This document shows, piece by piece, positions 8,434 through 18,182 of a DNA stretch of 64,000 nt (the stretch's first letter is position 1; every line of letters starts with the position of its first letter). The DNA is from Epibacterium sp. Ofav1-8 (GTDB lineage: Bacteria; Pseudomonadota; Alphaproteobacteria; Rhodobacterales; Rhodobacteraceae), in NCBI RefSeq assembly GCF_022348185.1, contig NZ_JAKRFD010000002.1, positions 434,001 through 498,000 of the forward strand, written 5' to 3'. Below the pieces are notes generated by a model. It made no database searches. It was not told the origin of the DNA and saw only the letters and a program-made list of their open reading frames with translations. Made by a program: the position numbers and the translations under genes.

Positions 8434-9627
8434 TCAGCGGAACTTTACCGTCACGTTCTTGCCGTCCTGAACTTCGATCTCGCGGTAGGAGCCTGCGCTC
8501 TCGCCCGGTCCGATCAGTTCAACGCCGGTGGCGCCCTCATAATCGATGTCACCGCCATTGGCGAGGATTTCGAGCGCCTTGCCCAGATCGCCGGGGTTGA
8601 TCTTTTCACCGGGGGCGTTGGCGACTTCCATCACCTTGGCGCCGTATTCAGCCGGATCAACGGATCCTGCCGCCTGCATCGCCAGCATGAAAAGTGCAGC
8701 CGCATCATAGCTTTCCGCGGAATAGGCGGAGGTGCCGTCAAAGCCCGCGTCAGAGGCCATCTTGGCGTAGATTTCCGCGCCTTCGCTGTCGGAGCCGGCG
8801 ATCTGGCCGAAGGAGCCATCAAGGTCCGATCCAACGTTGGTGGGCAGCGAATCGCCGATCATGCCGCCGGGCAGGCCGAAGGTGTCAAAGGCGCCGGTGT
8901 CGAGCGCGCCCTGGATGATGCCCAGACCGCCCTGGTCGAGGTAACCGGCCACCACGAGGATGTCACCACCGGCCGAGGCCAGCGCCGCAACTTCGGCGGA
9001 ATAGTCGCCCTTGCCGTCTTCATGCGCGGTCACGATGGTGACTTCGCCGCCAACTTCCTCAAAGGAGGACTGGATGGCATCGGCGAGACCCTTGCCGTAG
9101 TCGTTGTTGGTATAGGTTAGCGCGATGGAGTCGATGTCACGATCCTGCAGGATCGCTGCCATCACCTGACCTTCGCGCGCATCGGAGGGCGCGGTGCGGA
9201 AGAACAGGCCATTGTCCTCCATGGTGGACAGGCCCGGCGAGGTCGCGGAGGGCGAAATCAGCACCATGCCGTTTGGAATCGCGACGTTCTGAAGGATCGC
9301 GCCGGTCACGCCGGAGCAGTCGCCACCGATGATGCCATGCGCGCCGTCGGCCAGCAGTTTTTCGCCATTGGCGGTGGCCAGACCGTTGTCGATACAACCG
9401 GTGTCGGCACGCATCGGGGTCACCTTGGCAGCATCCAGCAGCTTGCCGGAGTCGGTCACCTCGGCCATGGCCAGTTCAGCGCCCGCGCCCATGGCCGGAG
9501 CCAGGGATTCAATCGGACCGGTAAAGCCCAGCAGGACGCCCAGTTTGACTTCCTTCGCGTGGCCATCTGCAAACGCGGTGCCTGCGCTCAGCGCAATGGC
9601 CGCAGACGCGGTCAGCAGTTTTTTCAT
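8434..9627 (-). CDS. livK: ABC transporter substrate-binding protein (LivJ/LivK type)
   Basis: A 397-residue periplasmic binding protein of the Leu/Ile/Val peripheral-binding fold (PBP1), with a Sec signal peptide MKKLLTASAAIALSAGTAFA. It contains the family segments VKLGVLLGFTGPIESLAP and GIIGGDCSGVTGAI. The start at 9627 follows GGGAGT eight bases upstream. It leads the livKGFHM operon. The actual ligand may be branched-chain amino acids, other amino acids or amides, since this family is broad in roseobacters. The neighbours do not decide. Confidence 0.9.
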   Translation of the reverse strand: MKKLLTASAAIALSAGTAFADGHAKEVKLGVLLGFTGPIESLAPAMGAGAELAMAEVTDSGKLLDAAKVTPMRADTGCIDNGLATANGEKLLADGAHGIIGGDCSGVTGAILQNVAIPNGMVLISPSATSPGLSTMEDNGLFFRTAPSDAREGQVMAAILQDRDIDSIALTYTNNDYGKGLADAIQSSFEEVGGEVTIVTAHEDGKGDYSAEVAALASAGGDILVVAGYLDQGGLGIIQGALDTGAFDTFGLPGGMIGDSLPTNVGSDLDGSFGQIAGSDSEGAEIYAKMASDAGFDGTSAYSAESYDAAALFMLAMQAAGSVDPAEYGAKVMEVANAPGEKINPGDLGKALEILANGGDIDYEGATGVELIGPGESAGSYREIEVQDGKNVTVKFR

Positions 9628-9766
9628 TTGAAAACTCCCTTGTTGGAACAATGTTGTTCGTCAGGAACCCTATGCAAGCCCCGCGGGAAAGGGAAGAGTG
9701 TTCAGCATTGCTTTTTGTGACTCGGCGATGTGGGCGCTAACACCCCTCCCCAAAAGGAGAAAGCCG

Positions 9767-10873
9767 ATGATATACCGCCTCGCCCTGATCTTCTGCCTCA
9801 GCCTCGGCTCCGCCCTTGCGACCCCGCCGAAGGCCGCGGCGATGGACAGCAACCAGGGGCAACTGACCGTGGAAAAGATGGTCGACGGGCTGGATGTGCC
9901 CTGGGGGTTCACGTTCCTGGATGATGACGCGCTGCTGGTGACCGAACGGGACGGTCGCCTGTGGTACGTGAAAGAGGGCCGCAAACAGACGGTAAGCGGA
10001 GTGCCGACGGTCGCTGCCGACGGGCAGGGTGGCTTGCTCGATGTGGTGGCGGCGCGGGATTTCGACCAAAGCCGTCGGATCTATCTCACCTATGCAAAAC
10101 CCCAGGGCAGAGGCGCCGGCACCGCGGTTGCCCGGGCGACATTGTCGCCGGACAATCGCCAGCTCACAGATGTTGCGGTCATTTTCGAAGCAAAACCCGG
10201 CGCACGCGGCGGTCGACACTTTGGCGCGCGGCTGGTCGAAGCGCGCGATGGCAGCCTGTTTGTCTCGCTCGGCGAACGCGGCGACCGACCCAGTGCGCAG
10301 GACCTGGGCCGCGAGCAGGGCTCGGTGATCCGCATCCTGCCGGATGGCCGCATCCCGGGCGACAACCCCTTTGTCGGCGTGCAGAACGCGCGCCCCGCGA
10401 TCTGGTCCTACGGCCACCGCAACCCGCAGGGGCTGGCCATGGACGCACAGGGGCGGCTGTGGGGCGTGGAGCATGGCGCCAAGGGCGGTGACGAGGTCAA
10501 CCTGATCGAGAAGGGCACCAACTACGGCTGGCCGGTGATCTCTTATGGAACGCATTACTCCGGGCGCAAGATCGGCGAGGGCACCCAGACCCCGGGCATG
10601 GCACAGCCCGAATGGTACTGGGATCCCTCGATCGCGCCGTCCGGCCTGATGATCTACTCCGGGAAACTCTGGCCAGAATGGCAAGGTGACCTGTTCGTCG
10701 GATCCTTGAAGTTTGACTATATATCAAGACTGTCCGGCACGCCGTTAAAGGAGGTCGAACGGCTGAAGTCGCCACAGACGGGGCGGGTCCGGGACCTGCG
10801 GGAGGCCCCGGACGGCAGCATCTGGTTTGCATCGGAATATGACGGCGCGCTGTACCGGCTGCGCCCGCAGTGA
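9767..10873 (+). CDS. PQQ-dependent soluble aldose sugar dehydrogenase (YliI/Asd family)
   Basis: A 368-residue exported beta-propeller. The signal peptide (MIYRLALIFCLSLGSALA) is followed by GLDVPWGFTFLDDDALLVTERDG, then GGLLDVVAARDF, RHFGARLVEARDGSLFVSLGERGDR, YGHRNPQGLAMD and GDEVNLIEKGTNYGWPVISYG, all signatures of the glucose/sorbosone dehydrogenase family. These enzymes oxidise aldoses in the periplasm with PQQ and calcium. The ATG at 9767 follows AAAAGGAGA. The gene ends 3 bases before the convergent regulator gene. No PQQ biosynthesis genes are in the window. Confidence 0.87.
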   Translation: MIYRLALIFCLSLGSALATPPKAAAMDSNQGQLTVEKMVDGLDVPWGFTFLDDDALLVTERDGRLWYVKEGRKQTVSGVPTVAADGQGGLLDVVAARDFDQSRRIYLTYAKPQGRGAGTAVARATLSPDNRQLTDVAVIFEAKPGARGGRHFGARLVEARDGSLFVSLGERGDRPSAQDLGREQGSVIRILPDGRIPGDNPFVGVQNARPAIWSYGHRNPQGLAMDAQGRLWGVEHGAKGGDEVNLIEKGTNYGWPVISYGTHYSGRKIGEGTQTPGMAQPEWYWDPSIAPSGLMIYSGKLWPEWQGDLFVGSLKFDYISRLSGTPLKEVERLKSPQTGRVRDLREAPDGSIWFASEYDGALYRLRPQ

Positions 10874-10876
10874 TCG

Positions 10877-11881
10877 TCAGGTGATCTGCCGCGCACCTTT
10901 GCTGCCACGCTCGCGATAGGGCGTGGTGTCATAATGCGCGCGGTAGCATTTGGAGAAATGCGACGGCGAGGCAAAGCCGCAGGCCAGTGCCACGTTGATC
11001 ACGCTCATGTCGGTCTGCATCAGCAGGTTGCGCGCCTTCTGGAGACGCAGTTCCATGTAGTACCGCTTGGGGCTGCGGTTCAGGTAGCGGCGGAACAGCC
11101 GCTCTAGCTGGCGGGTCGACATGCCGACATCCTCCGCCAGGATCGACGGGCTGATCGGTTCCTCGATGTTCTTTTCCATCATCTGGATCACCATCGACAG
11201 TTTCGGATGGCGCACCCCGATCCGCGTCGGGATCGACAGACGCTGGGTGTCCTGATCGGTGCGGATGGAGGAATAGATCAGCTGATCCGCCACCATATTG
11301 GCCAGCTCCTCGCCATGATCCTCGGCGATGATCTTCAGCATCAGGTCGATCGAGGAGGTGCCGCCGGCAGTGGACATGCGATTGCCGTCGATGACAAAGA
11401 CCGATTTGGTCAGATCGACCTCTTCGAACTCTTCGGCAAAACTGTCGGAATTCTCCCAGTGGATGGTGGCGCGCTTGCCGTCCAGCAACCCGGCCTTTGC
11501 CAACGTGTAGGATGCGGTGCAGAGCCCGCCAATGGTCAGACCCTTGCGCGATTCCCGCCGCAGCCAGGACAATACGCGTTTGGTCGTAGCTTTCTGCACC
11601 TCGATCCCACCGCAGAGCATGATGGTGTCATCGCGCTGCAATTCATTGAGATCGCTGTCCACCTGGAACACGGTCCCGGCGGAGCAGGTCACCGTCTCGC
11701 CGCCCTCACCAAGAAGCCGCCAGGAATAGAGTTCCTGACCGGCCATGCGATTGGCGATCCGCAGCGATTCCATCGCGGCGGAGAAACACAGAAGCGTGAA
11801 CTGGTCCAACAGGACAAACGTAAACCGGCGGTGTTTGCCACCCGAGGTCAGCTCAGGGAGCGTCTCTGGTTTTGTTTGCAT
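10877..11881 (-). CDS. GlxA-family AraC-type transcriptional regulator
   Basis: A 334-residue regulator from the ATG at 11881 (in-frame extension possible to 11968). The N-terminal half is a class I glutamine-amidotransferase-like (DJ-1/PfpI) domain with GGLCTASYTLAKAGLLDG. The C-terminal half has the two AraC helix-turn-helix motifs, ending VALACGFASPSHFSKCYRAHYDTTPYR. The architecture matches GbdR/CdhR-type activators of quaternary amine catabolism (glycine betaine, choline, carnitine). The target genes are not adjacent, so the effector is uncertain. Confidence 0.85.
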   Translation of the reverse strand: MQTKPETLPELTSGGKHRRFTFVLLDQFTLLCFSAAMESLRIANRMAGQELYSWRLLGEGGETVTCSAGTVFQVDSDLNELQRDDTIMLCGGIEVQKATTKRVLSWLRRESRKGLTIGGLCTASYTLAKAGLLDGKRATIHWENSDSFAEEFEEVDLTKSVFVIDGNRMSTAGGTSSIDLMLKIIAEDHGEELANMVADQLIYSSIRTDQDTQRLSIPTRIGVRHPKLSMVIQMMEKNIEEPISPSILAEDVGMSTRQLERLFRRYLNRSPKRYYMELRLQKARNLLMQTDMSVINVALACGFASPSHFSKCYRAHYDTTPYRERGSKGARQIT

Positions 11882-12081
11882 GGCTCGGGTCCTTACAAAT
11901 CGGGTCTTTTCGACAGGTGCTGGGAAAGCCGCGCGACGCAGCGTCGCGAATTCAAAAACCCTGCTCACAGGATAGCAGCCGGGTCAAGATGTTGAAATTC
12001 TAAACTGGCCACTGTTAGCGCTCTTCTGTATACGCTTCTTTCGTAATACCGGGTTCCAAAGTCATTTTCGGAGTATAGGCC

Positions 12082-13452
12082 ATGAGCAATTGGCAAAAAA
12101 CGAACTGGCGCAGCAAACCGCGGGTCCAGATGCCGGAGTATACGGATCAGGATGCGCTGCATGCCGTCGAAGCGCAGCTGGGGAAATATCCGCCGCTGGT
12201 TTTTGCCGGCGAAGCGCGCCGTCTGAAAGCCCAGTTGGGCGCCGCCGGTCGTGGTGAGGCCTTTCTCCTGCAAGGGGGCGATTGCGCCGAAAGCTTTGAG
12301 CAATTCAGCGCCGACGGCATCCGCGACACCTTCAAGGTGATGCTCCAGATGGCAATGGTGCTGACCTATGGTGCCAAGGTCCCGGTGGTCAAAGTGGGGC
12401 GCATGGCCGGTCAATTCGCCAAACCGCGCTCCGCGCCGACCGAGACTGTGGATGGCGTCGAACTGCCCAGCTATCGCGGTGACATCATCAACGAGCTGGC
12501 GTTCACGCCCGACGCCCGGATTCCCGACCCCAAGAAAATGCTTCAGGCCTATACCCAGGCAGCGGCAACCCTGAACCTGATCCGGGCCTTCTCGACCGGT
12601 GGTTACGCCGATGTGCATCAGGTCCACGCCTGGACCCTGGGTTTTACCGAAGGTGAAAAGGCCGAGGCCTATCGTGACATGGCCAACCGGATCACCGATA
12701 CGCTCGACTTCATGAAAGCGGCGGGCGTCACCAAGGACACCGCGCATACCCTGCAAACGGTGGAATTCTACACCAGCCACGAGGGGCTGCTGCTGGAATA
12801 CGAAGAGGCGCTGACGCGGATGGATTCGACCTCCGGCAAATGGCTCGCCGGGTCGGGTCACATGATCTGGATCGGCGACCGCACCCGCCAGCCGGATGGC
12901 GCGCATGTGGAGTTCTGCCGCGGGGTGCTGAACCCGATCGGCCTCAAGTGCGGCCCCACCACCACCGCCGAGGATCTCAAGGTCCTGATGCAGAAGCTCA
13001 ATCCGGACAACGAAGAGGGCAAGCTGACCCTGATCGCACGTTTCGGCGCGGGCAAGGCGGGCGAACATCTGCCGCGTCTGGTCAAGGCGGTGAAGGAAGA
13101 GGGGGCCAATGTCACCTGGGTCTGTGACCCGATGCATGGCAACACCATCAAATCCGCCACCGGCTACAAGACCCGGCCGTTTGATTCGGTGCTGCGCGAG
13201 GTGCGCGACTTCTTTGGCGTGCATCAGGCCGAGGGCACGGTGCCCGGCGGTGTCCACTTCGAGATGACCGGCCAGGACGTGACCGAATGCACCGGTGGTG
13301 TACGTGATGTCACCGAGGAAGACCTCAGCGATCGTTACCACACCGCCTGTGATCCGCGCCTGAATGCGGATCAATCGCTGGAGCTGGCCTTCCTTGTGGC
13401 CGAGGAACTGTCGCGCCTGCGCGATCCGGGGGAGACCCGCGCGGTCATCTGA
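12082..13452 (+). CDS. aroG: class II 3-deoxy-7-phosphoheptulonate (DAHP) synthase
   Basis: A 456-residue class II (plant-type) DAHP synthase, the first enzyme of the shikimate pathway, joining phosphoenolpyruvate and erythrose 4-phosphate. Recognisable segments are [15 protein letters not shown] near residue 70, [46 protein letters not shown] and the final [18 protein letters not shown]. The length fits the class. It stands alone with its own terminator. The gene symbol follows the mycobacterial class II enzyme and other names are in use. Confidence 0.93.
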   Translation: MSNWQKTNWRSKPRVQMPEYTDQDALHAVEAQLGKYPPLVFAGEARRLKAQLGAAGRGEAFLLQGGDCAESFEQFSADGIRDTFKVMLQMAMVLTYGAKVPVVKVGRMAGQFAKPRSAPTETVDGVELPSYRGDIINELAFTPDARIPDPKKMLQAYTQAAATLNLIRAFSTGGYADVHQVHAWTLGFTEGEKAEAYRDMANRITDTLDFMKAAGVTKDTAHTLQTVEFYTSHEGLLLEYEEALTRMDSTSGKWLAGSGHMIWIGDRTRQPDGAHVEFCRGVLNPIGLKCGPTTTAEDLKVLMQKLNPDNEEGKLTLIARFGAGKAGEHLPRLVKAVKEEGANVTWVCDPMHGNTIKSATGYKTRPFDSVLREVRDFFGVHQAEGTVPGGVHFEMTGQDVTECTGGVRDVTEEDLSDRYHTACDPRLNADQSLELAFLVAEELSRLRDPGETRAVI

Positions 13453-13495
13453 CCCGACGCCCTCCGGTTTCCGGAGACATCTAACCTGAGACACG

Positions 13496-13524
13496 ACGGC
13501 CCGCCTCATGTGCGGGCCGTTTTT
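13496..13524 (+). terminator. rho-independent terminator after DAHP synthase
   Basis: Perfect nine-base arms (13496-13504 and 13512-13520) and a seven-base loop, followed by TTTT. Confidence 0.85.
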
Positions 13525-13556
13525 CTGTGCTGCGCCCGGTTTCGCCGGAACGCGGC

Positions 13557-13592
13557 AAAAAAGAACGCCCGGGGCGTTCTGCGCCCGGGCGT
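13557..13592 (-). terminator. minus-strand terminator after PAS protein gene
   Basis: Nine-base arms (13565-13573 and 13584-13592), with a six-base A run at 13557-13562 that is a U tract for leftward transcription. Confidence 0.7.
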
Positions 13593-13667
13593 CAATGCTT
13601 CAACGTCTATGTCCAGTAGGTTGAAACTTAAGCAACTTCGTCGATATTTCGACTAGAATTTTAACGA

Positions 13668-14618
13668 TCAGTCCCGCGAAACCACAAGACGCAGGTGCGG
13701 CGCGTCTTTCTTGAGCTTGCCACCGCGTGGCGGGCGCGACACCAATTTCTCCGCATCGGTCGTCGAGACGGTTTCCAGCGTCGCAGGTCCCTTGCGGCCA
13801 GCGCCCTCCTGACCCATTGGGCGGGTGGCTTTCAGCACATCGCTGTTTTCGCGGCGCGCCCGATCCAGCAGAGAGCGCGCCTCTTCCATCAGGCTGGTGG
13901 ATTTACGCTCAAATCCCGCGCGGGGTTCAGCAAACCCGTCGGTCTCCGACGGTGTCTTTGCCGACAGGTCGCGGCGCGGCAGATCTTCGAGCCCCGGTGC
14001 GGTGACGCGCGGCGTCGCCTTGAACGCGGGGCTGGCTGTCGCGGCGTCGGACTTGCCGATCTTGCGAATTTCGTAATCCTCGACCAGGAAGCGCTGCGAG
14101 ACCCGGCTTGCCCCACCGTCAGAGACCAGAACGCCCAGCGCGCGGCTGACATCGCCCAGATCGCTGCGCAGGGGCAGCAGGATCATCCGTGCGGTACGGC
14201 TGCCGCGCAGGCGGGTCGCTTCGGTTTTCAGGTCGAATTCCAGGATCGACGGATCGTCGAACATATGTTCCAGCGCGGCGCTCAGGGTCTTGCGGGCATC
14301 GGCGGTGAAGAAGGCGGTCAGAGGCATGCCCCGCACTTCCATTCCGGCCAGTTCGTTGACCTTCTGCCCGGCCAGGCGAAAGCGGGCGATCCCCGGTGCG
14401 ACGCGCTCCAGAATGAAAGTCTGGCTGAGGATGTTCTCCAGGCCACGCGGATCAACCTGCGAACGGCTGGGAATGTCATCGCCACGGCGCAGAGCAGTCC
14501 AATAGGCCTCGGCCTGACGCAGCGGCGACACGTTCGAGCGTGTGCGAAAGCGATCCATAGCTACCACCTTGTTCAACCCCGTCTTGTTGTCTGCGCCGTC
14601 TTGACCGCGAAAAATCAT
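13668..14618 (-). CDS. PAS domain protein (PAS_5 type), CtrA-boxed promoter
   Basis: About 316 residues. Residues 30-170 match the alphaproteobacterial PAS_5-type domain (EAYWTALRRGDDIPSRSQVD, then VAPGIARFRLAGQKVNELAG and LLPLRSDLG). The remaining 150 residues are polar, charged and probably disordered, ending in HLRLVVSRD. No kinase or output domain is present. The start at 14618 was chosen for the GAGGA seven bases upstream; an in-frame ATG at 14648 is the alternative. Two CtrA-type boxes lie 77-142 bases upstream, suggesting control by the CckA-ChpT-CtrA pathway. The function is unknown. Confidence 0.75.
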   Translation of the reverse strand: MIFRGQDGADNKTGLNKVVAMDRFRTRSNVSPLRQAEAYWTALRRGDDIPSRSQVDPRGLENILSQTFILERVAPGIARFRLAGQKVNELAGMEVRGMPLTAFFTADARKTLSAALEHMFDDPSILEFDLKTEATRLRGSRTARMILLPLRSDLGDVSRALGVLVSDGGASRVSQRFLVEDYEIRKIGKSDAATASPAFKATPRVTAPGLEDLPRRDLSAKTPSETDGFAEPRAGFERKSTSLMEEARSLLDRARRENSDVLKATRPMGQEGAGRKGPATLETVSTTDAEKLVSRPPRGGKLKKDAPHLRLVVSRD

Positions 14619-14694
14619 TTTCTTGTCCTCTGCATCCGGTTCCGACATCGAAACTTGGCAGGAGGCCCATGCCCAAGTGTTAACGCCGAAGTGG

Positions 14695-14710
14695 TTACCC
14701 TGGAGTTAAC
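14695..14710. promoter_or_regulatory. near-consensus CtrA box
   Basis: TTAC, seven bases, then TTAAC, against the consensus TTAA-N7-TTAAC (one mismatch). It lies between the PAS gene and yicC. Confidence 0.5.
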
Positions 14711-14744
14711 ATGACACAATCTGACTAAAGTTTGGACCAATAGT

Positions 14745-14760
14745 TTAAGCAATGGTTAAC
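14745..14760. promoter_or_regulatory. full-consensus CtrA box
   Basis: TTAA, then seven bases GCAATGG, then TTAAC: an exact match to the alphaproteobacterial CtrA consensus. It lies 50 bases downstream of a second, one-mismatch box, in the divergent region between the PAS protein and yicC genes. Confidence 0.65.
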
Positions 14761-14860
14761 ACTTTGGTATAGGCAGCCTCTGCCTTGGCAGTGCCGCGCG
14801 ATACGCCTGACCATTGACCCCGCCCTGTGCCCCTGTATGCAGGAAACAGGAGGGTCGCAG

Positions 14861-15757
14861 ATGACATTGCATTCGATGACGGGATTTGCCTCCGGGCAGG
14901 GCGCAGAGGGCGCATATACATGGGTCTGGGAAATCAGATCGGTCAATGCCAAGGGGCTGGACGTGCGCGCACGGGTGCCGGATTGGCTGGAAGGTCTTGA
15001 AAACGAAATAAAAACCCGTGCCTCCAATAAACTAGGCCGGGGCAATGTGACCGTTGGTCTGCGCCTCAGCCGCGCCGAGGATGGCAAGGGGCAGATGCAG
15101 ATCAACACGGCGGCGATGGAGACCATGCTGGCCGCCATTGCCGCGACGCAGGCGCAGGCCGCGCAGGTCGGATTGCAACTCGCGCCGGTGCGCGCCACCG
15201 ATATCCTTCAGATGCGCGGCGTGCTGGAACAGGCCACCGCCGAGCAGGATTCCGAACAGCTGGTGCAGCGGCTCCTATCCGAATTCGACTCACTTCTGGC
15301 CGACTTTGTTAACATGCGCGCAGCCGAGGGCGCCGCTTTGCTGGCTGTGTTGACGAGTCAGATCGACCGGATCGACGCCTTGCGCGCGGAGGCCGCCCAG
15401 CGCGCCGATGACCGTCAGGCGCAGATCGCAGAGACGCTCAAGAGCAATCTTGCCCGTGTCCTGTCCAACAGCGAGGGCGCAGACCCTGATCGCGTCGCGC
15501 AGGAACTGGCGCTGATCGCGGTGAAGGCCGACGTCACCGAAGAGCTCGACCGGCTCGCGGCGCATGTGGCGGCCGCGCGCAAACTGATCGGGCAGGGCGG
15601 TCCGGTGGGGCGCAAGCTCGACTTTCTGATGCAGGAATTCAACCGCGAGGCCAACACGCTCTGTTCAAAGGCGCAGAACGCGGCCTTGACCGAGGTGGGA
15701 TTGGAACTCAAAACCGTGATCGACCAGATGCGCGAGCAGGTTCAAAACATAGAATAA
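14861..15757 (+). CDS. yicC: YicC family endoribonuclease
   Basis: A 298-residue protein with the YicC N-terminus ([12 protein letters not shown], then [21 protein letters not shown] and [11 protein letters not shown]) and the C-terminal DUF1732-like part [21 protein letters not shown]. YicC family members are RNA-cleaving enzymes; the E. coli member is linked to degradation of the small RNA RyhB. The ATG at 14861 follows AGGAGGG. gmk begins 16 bases after the stop, and this pairing is conserved in many proteobacteria. Confidence 0.92.
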   Translation: MTLHSMTGFASGQGAEGAYTWVWEIRSVNAKGLDVRARVPDWLEGLENEIKTRASNKLGRGNVTVGLRLSRAEDGKGQMQINTAAMETMLAAIAATQAQAAQVGLQLAPVRATDILQMRGVLEQATAEQDSEQLVQRLLSEFDSLLADFVNMRAAEGAALLAVLTSQIDRIDALRAEAAQRADDRQAQIAETLKSNLARVLSNSEGADPDRVAQELALIAVKADVTEELDRLAAHVAAARKLIGQGGPVGRKLDFLMQEFNREANTLCSKAQNAALTEVGLELKTVIDQMREQVQNIE

Positions 15758-15773
15758 GGAGAGCACCCTCATT

Positions 15774-16427
15774 ATGGTACACTCAAAAGCACAGCGACGG
15801 GGCCTTCTCATTATCCTGTCTTCCCCCTCCGGTGCCGGGAAATCAACACTGGCCAAGCGGCTGCGGGCCTGGGACAGCGACATCAGCTTTTCGGTGTCGG
15901 CCACCACACGGCAGCCGCGCCCGGGTGAGGTCGACGGGCAGGATTATCACTTTGTCTCGGTGGAGTCGTTTAAACATGACGTGGCCGATGGCGAGATGCT
16001 GGAACATGCCCACGTGTTCGGCAATTTCTACGGTTCCCCCAAGGGGCCGGTGCAGAAGGCCATCAATGAAGGCCGCGATGTGCTGTTCGACATTGACTGG
16101 CAGGGCGCGCAGCAGATCACCAATTCGGATCTCGGCAAACACACGCTGTCGATCTTCCTGTTGCCGCCCTCCATCACCGAGCTGCGCCGCCGCCTGGAAA
16201 GCCGGGGACAGGATGACGCTGAGACCATCCAGCGCCGCATGCAAAAGAGCTGGGACGAGATCTCGCACTGGGGCTCTTATGATCATGTGCTGATCAACGA
16301 GGACCTTGATGAGACCGAAGAGGCACTGAAGACGATCATCACGGCCACCCGCCTGCGCCGCATTCAACAGCCTGCACTGATCGAACATGCCCGCACCCTG
16401 CAACAGGAATTTGAGGATCTGTCATGA
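15774..16427 (+). CDS. gmk: guanylate kinase
   Basis: A 217-residue enzyme phosphorylating GMP to GDP. The P-loop is [15 protein letters not shown] near residue 20, followed by [22 protein letters not shown] for GMP binding, [10 protein letters not shown] and [10 protein letters not shown]. It is slightly longer than E. coli Gmk at the C-terminus. It is cotranscribed with yicC and overlaps the next gene by four bases. Confidence 0.95.
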   Translation: MVHSKAQRRGLLIILSSPSGAGKSTLAKRLRAWDSDISFSVSATTRQPRPGEVDGQDYHFVSVESFKHDVADGEMLEHAHVFGNFYGSPKGPVQKAINEGRDVLFDIDWQGAQQITNSDLGKHTLSIFLLPPSITELRRRLESRGQDDAETIQRRMQKSWDEISHWGSYDHVLINEDLDETEEALKTIITATRLRRIQQPALIEHARTLQQEFEDLS

Positions 16428-16945
16428 GCATCTATGCGCTTGGCGAACACCACCCACAAATCCACGCCGATACATGGGTGGCCCCGGATGCCAATCTGAT
16501 TGGCAAGGTGGTGCTGGAAGAGGGGGCCTCGATCTGGTTTGGCGTCACCATCCGCGCCGATCACGAGGAAATCCGCATCGGGCGGGGCTCCAACGTGCAG
16601 GAAAACGTGGTCATGCATATCGACGCAGGCTATCCGCTGACCATCGGCGAAAACTGCACCATCGGCCATAAGGTCATGCTGCATGGTTGCACCATCGGCG
16701 AGAACTCCCTGATCGGGATGGGGGCGACCATCCTCAACGGCGCCAAGATCGGTAAGAACTGTCTGATCGGGGCGGGCGCGCTGATTACGGAGAACAAGGA
16801 AATTCCTGATAATTCTCTGGTCATGGGCGCACCGGGCAAGGTGGTGCGCGAGGTCGATGCCGAACTCGCCGCAAAGCTGACCGCCAGCGCCGTGCACTAT
16901 CAGGAAAACATGCGCCGTTTCAAAGCGGAGCTGAAGGAGATTTGA
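16424..16945 (+). CDS. gamma-carbonic anhydrase-like hexapeptide protein
   Basis: A 173-residue left-handed beta-helix protein with repeated hexapeptides. The spacing of potential zinc-binding residues resembles the gamma-class carbonic anhydrase/CaiE/PaaY group: [17 protein letters not shown] with His, and GHKVMLHGC with two more His. Whether it is an active carbonic anhydrase, an acyltransferase or a thioesterase-like PaaY cannot be told from sequence. Start and stop overlap both neighbours, so it sits in the yicC-gmk transcription unit. Confidence 0.85.
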   Translation: MSIYALGEHHPQIHADTWVAPDANLIGKVVLEEGASIWFGVTIRADHEEIRIGRGSNVQENVVMHIDAGYPLTIGENCTIGHKVMLHGCTIGENSLIGMGATILNGAKIGKNCLIGAGALITENKEIPDNSLVMGAPGKVVREVDAELAAKLTASAVHYQENMRRFKAELKEI

Positions 16946-16947
16946 CC

Positions 16948-18129
16948 GTGAAGAATTCCCGCCCCTCCGTCATGCGCCCGCATGGTCTGCCCGACAGTGC
17001 CAGCCATCCTGTTGTGACTCCGCTCAGCCCCTCGGTGGTCTATGCCTCCGAAACCCCGGATGCGCTGGACGATCAATATGAGGGCCGCGTGCATGGCTAT
17101 ACCTATTCCCGTGAGGGGCATCCCAACGCCGATGTAATTGCGCGTCGGCTTGATGACATGGAGGGCGCAACCGGAGGCGTTGTGACTGGCTCCGGCATGG
17201 CGGCAGTCTCCGCCGTGCTCATGGGGCTGTTGCAGACAGGTGATCATGTCATCGGTGGCGATCAGCTCTATGGGCGTTCGCTGCGGCTGATGAAGGAAGA
17301 TTTGCCGCGTCTTGGTATCAACACGTCTCTGGCCAATCCCGGCGACGTCGACGCAATCCGCGCCGCGATCCGCCCCGAGACCAAGCTCATTCTGGTGGAG
17401 GCGGTGTCGAACCCAACGCTTGCGGTGGCCGACATCGACGGGATCGCCGCGCTGTGCCGGGAGCACGGCATCCTGCTGGCGGTGGACAACACCTTTACCA
17501 CGCCCCGCGCGTTCAAACCGTTTGAGCATGGCGCGGATATTGTCATCCACTCCGTCACCAAACTGCTCGCGGGCCACTCCGACGTGATGCTGGGCTATGT
17601 GGTGGCCAAGGACCCCGCGCTCAATGATCGGATGCGGGTGTTCTCCGTCACCACCGGCATGACGCCGAGCCCGTTTGATTGCTGGTTGGCGGAGCGGGGG
17701 CTGTTGTCCTTTGATCTGCGCTTTGACCGCGCCGAGGCCACGGCAGCGCGTCTGGCGGATCATATTGCAGGGTTGCCGGGGGTGAAGCGCGTCATTTACC
17801 CGACGCGCCAGGACCACCCGGACCATGCCCGCGCGCAGGCGCTGCTCAAGGGCAGGGGCTGCAATATGGTGAGCTTTGAGCTGAATGGCGGTCGTGAGGC
17901 GGCCAACGCGTTCACCCGCGGGGCCGAAGGGCTATCCTTCGCGCCAACCCTCGGGGATGTGGGCACCACGCTCTCGCACCCGGCCTCCTCGTCACACCGC
18001 GCCCTCACCCCGGAAAATCGCGCAGCACTTGGCCTGCACGAGGGGTTCTTTCGCGTGTCGGTCGGGCTGGAAGACCCGGACACGCTCTGCGCGATCTTTG
18101 AGGCCGCAATCAACTCTGCCATGTCATAG
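16948..18129 (+). CDS. PLP-dependent Cys/Met metabolism enzyme (cystathionine gamma-synthase/lyase family)
   Basis: A 393-residue PLP enzyme. The PLP lysine lies in HSVTKLLAGHSDVMLGYV, and the family segments YTYSREGHPNADVIARRLDDMEGA, SGMAAVSAVLM and VEAVSNPTLAVADI are clear. GTG at 16948 was preferred because AAGGAG lies eight bases upstream, whereas the in-frame TTG at 16942 is too close. The family covers cystathionine synthases, lyases and methionine gamma-lyase; the sequence does not let me choose. It overlaps or abuts the hexapeptide gene in an apparent operon. Confidence 0.88.
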   Translation: MKNSRPSVMRPHGLPDSASHPVVTPLSPSVVYASETPDALDDQYEGRVHGYTYSREGHPNADVIARRLDDMEGATGGVVTGSGMAAVSAVLMGLLQTGDHVIGGDQLYGRSLRLMKEDLPRLGINTSLANPGDVDAIRAAIRPETKLILVEAVSNPTLAVADIDGIAALCREHGILLAVDNTFTTPRAFKPFEHGADIVIHSVTKLLAGHSDVMLGYVVAKDPALNDRMRVFSVTTGMTPSPFDCWLAERGLLSFDLRFDRAEATAARLADHIAGLPGVKRVIYPTRQDHPDHARAQALLKGRGCNMVSFELNGGREAANAFTRGAEGLSFAPTLGDVGTTLSHPASSSHRALTPENRAALGLHEGFFRVSVGLEDPDTLCAIFEAAINSAMS

Positions 18130-18182
18130 TTACATTCAAACCCTAAGAAGGCCGTCACGACGCAAGGATGAGGCAAAAAATC

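Noticed and set aside
9744-9751. CCCTCCCC, a degenerate KOPS-like octamer in the opposite orientation on the left side
   Set aside because: It fits GGGNAGGG only with N = G. I restricted the polarity argument to exact GGGCAGGG, for which I found no exception, but note this as a mild counter-example.
11965-13509. 514-codon open frame on the minus strand
   Set aside because: Antisense to the class II DAHP synthase, with no recognisable domain.
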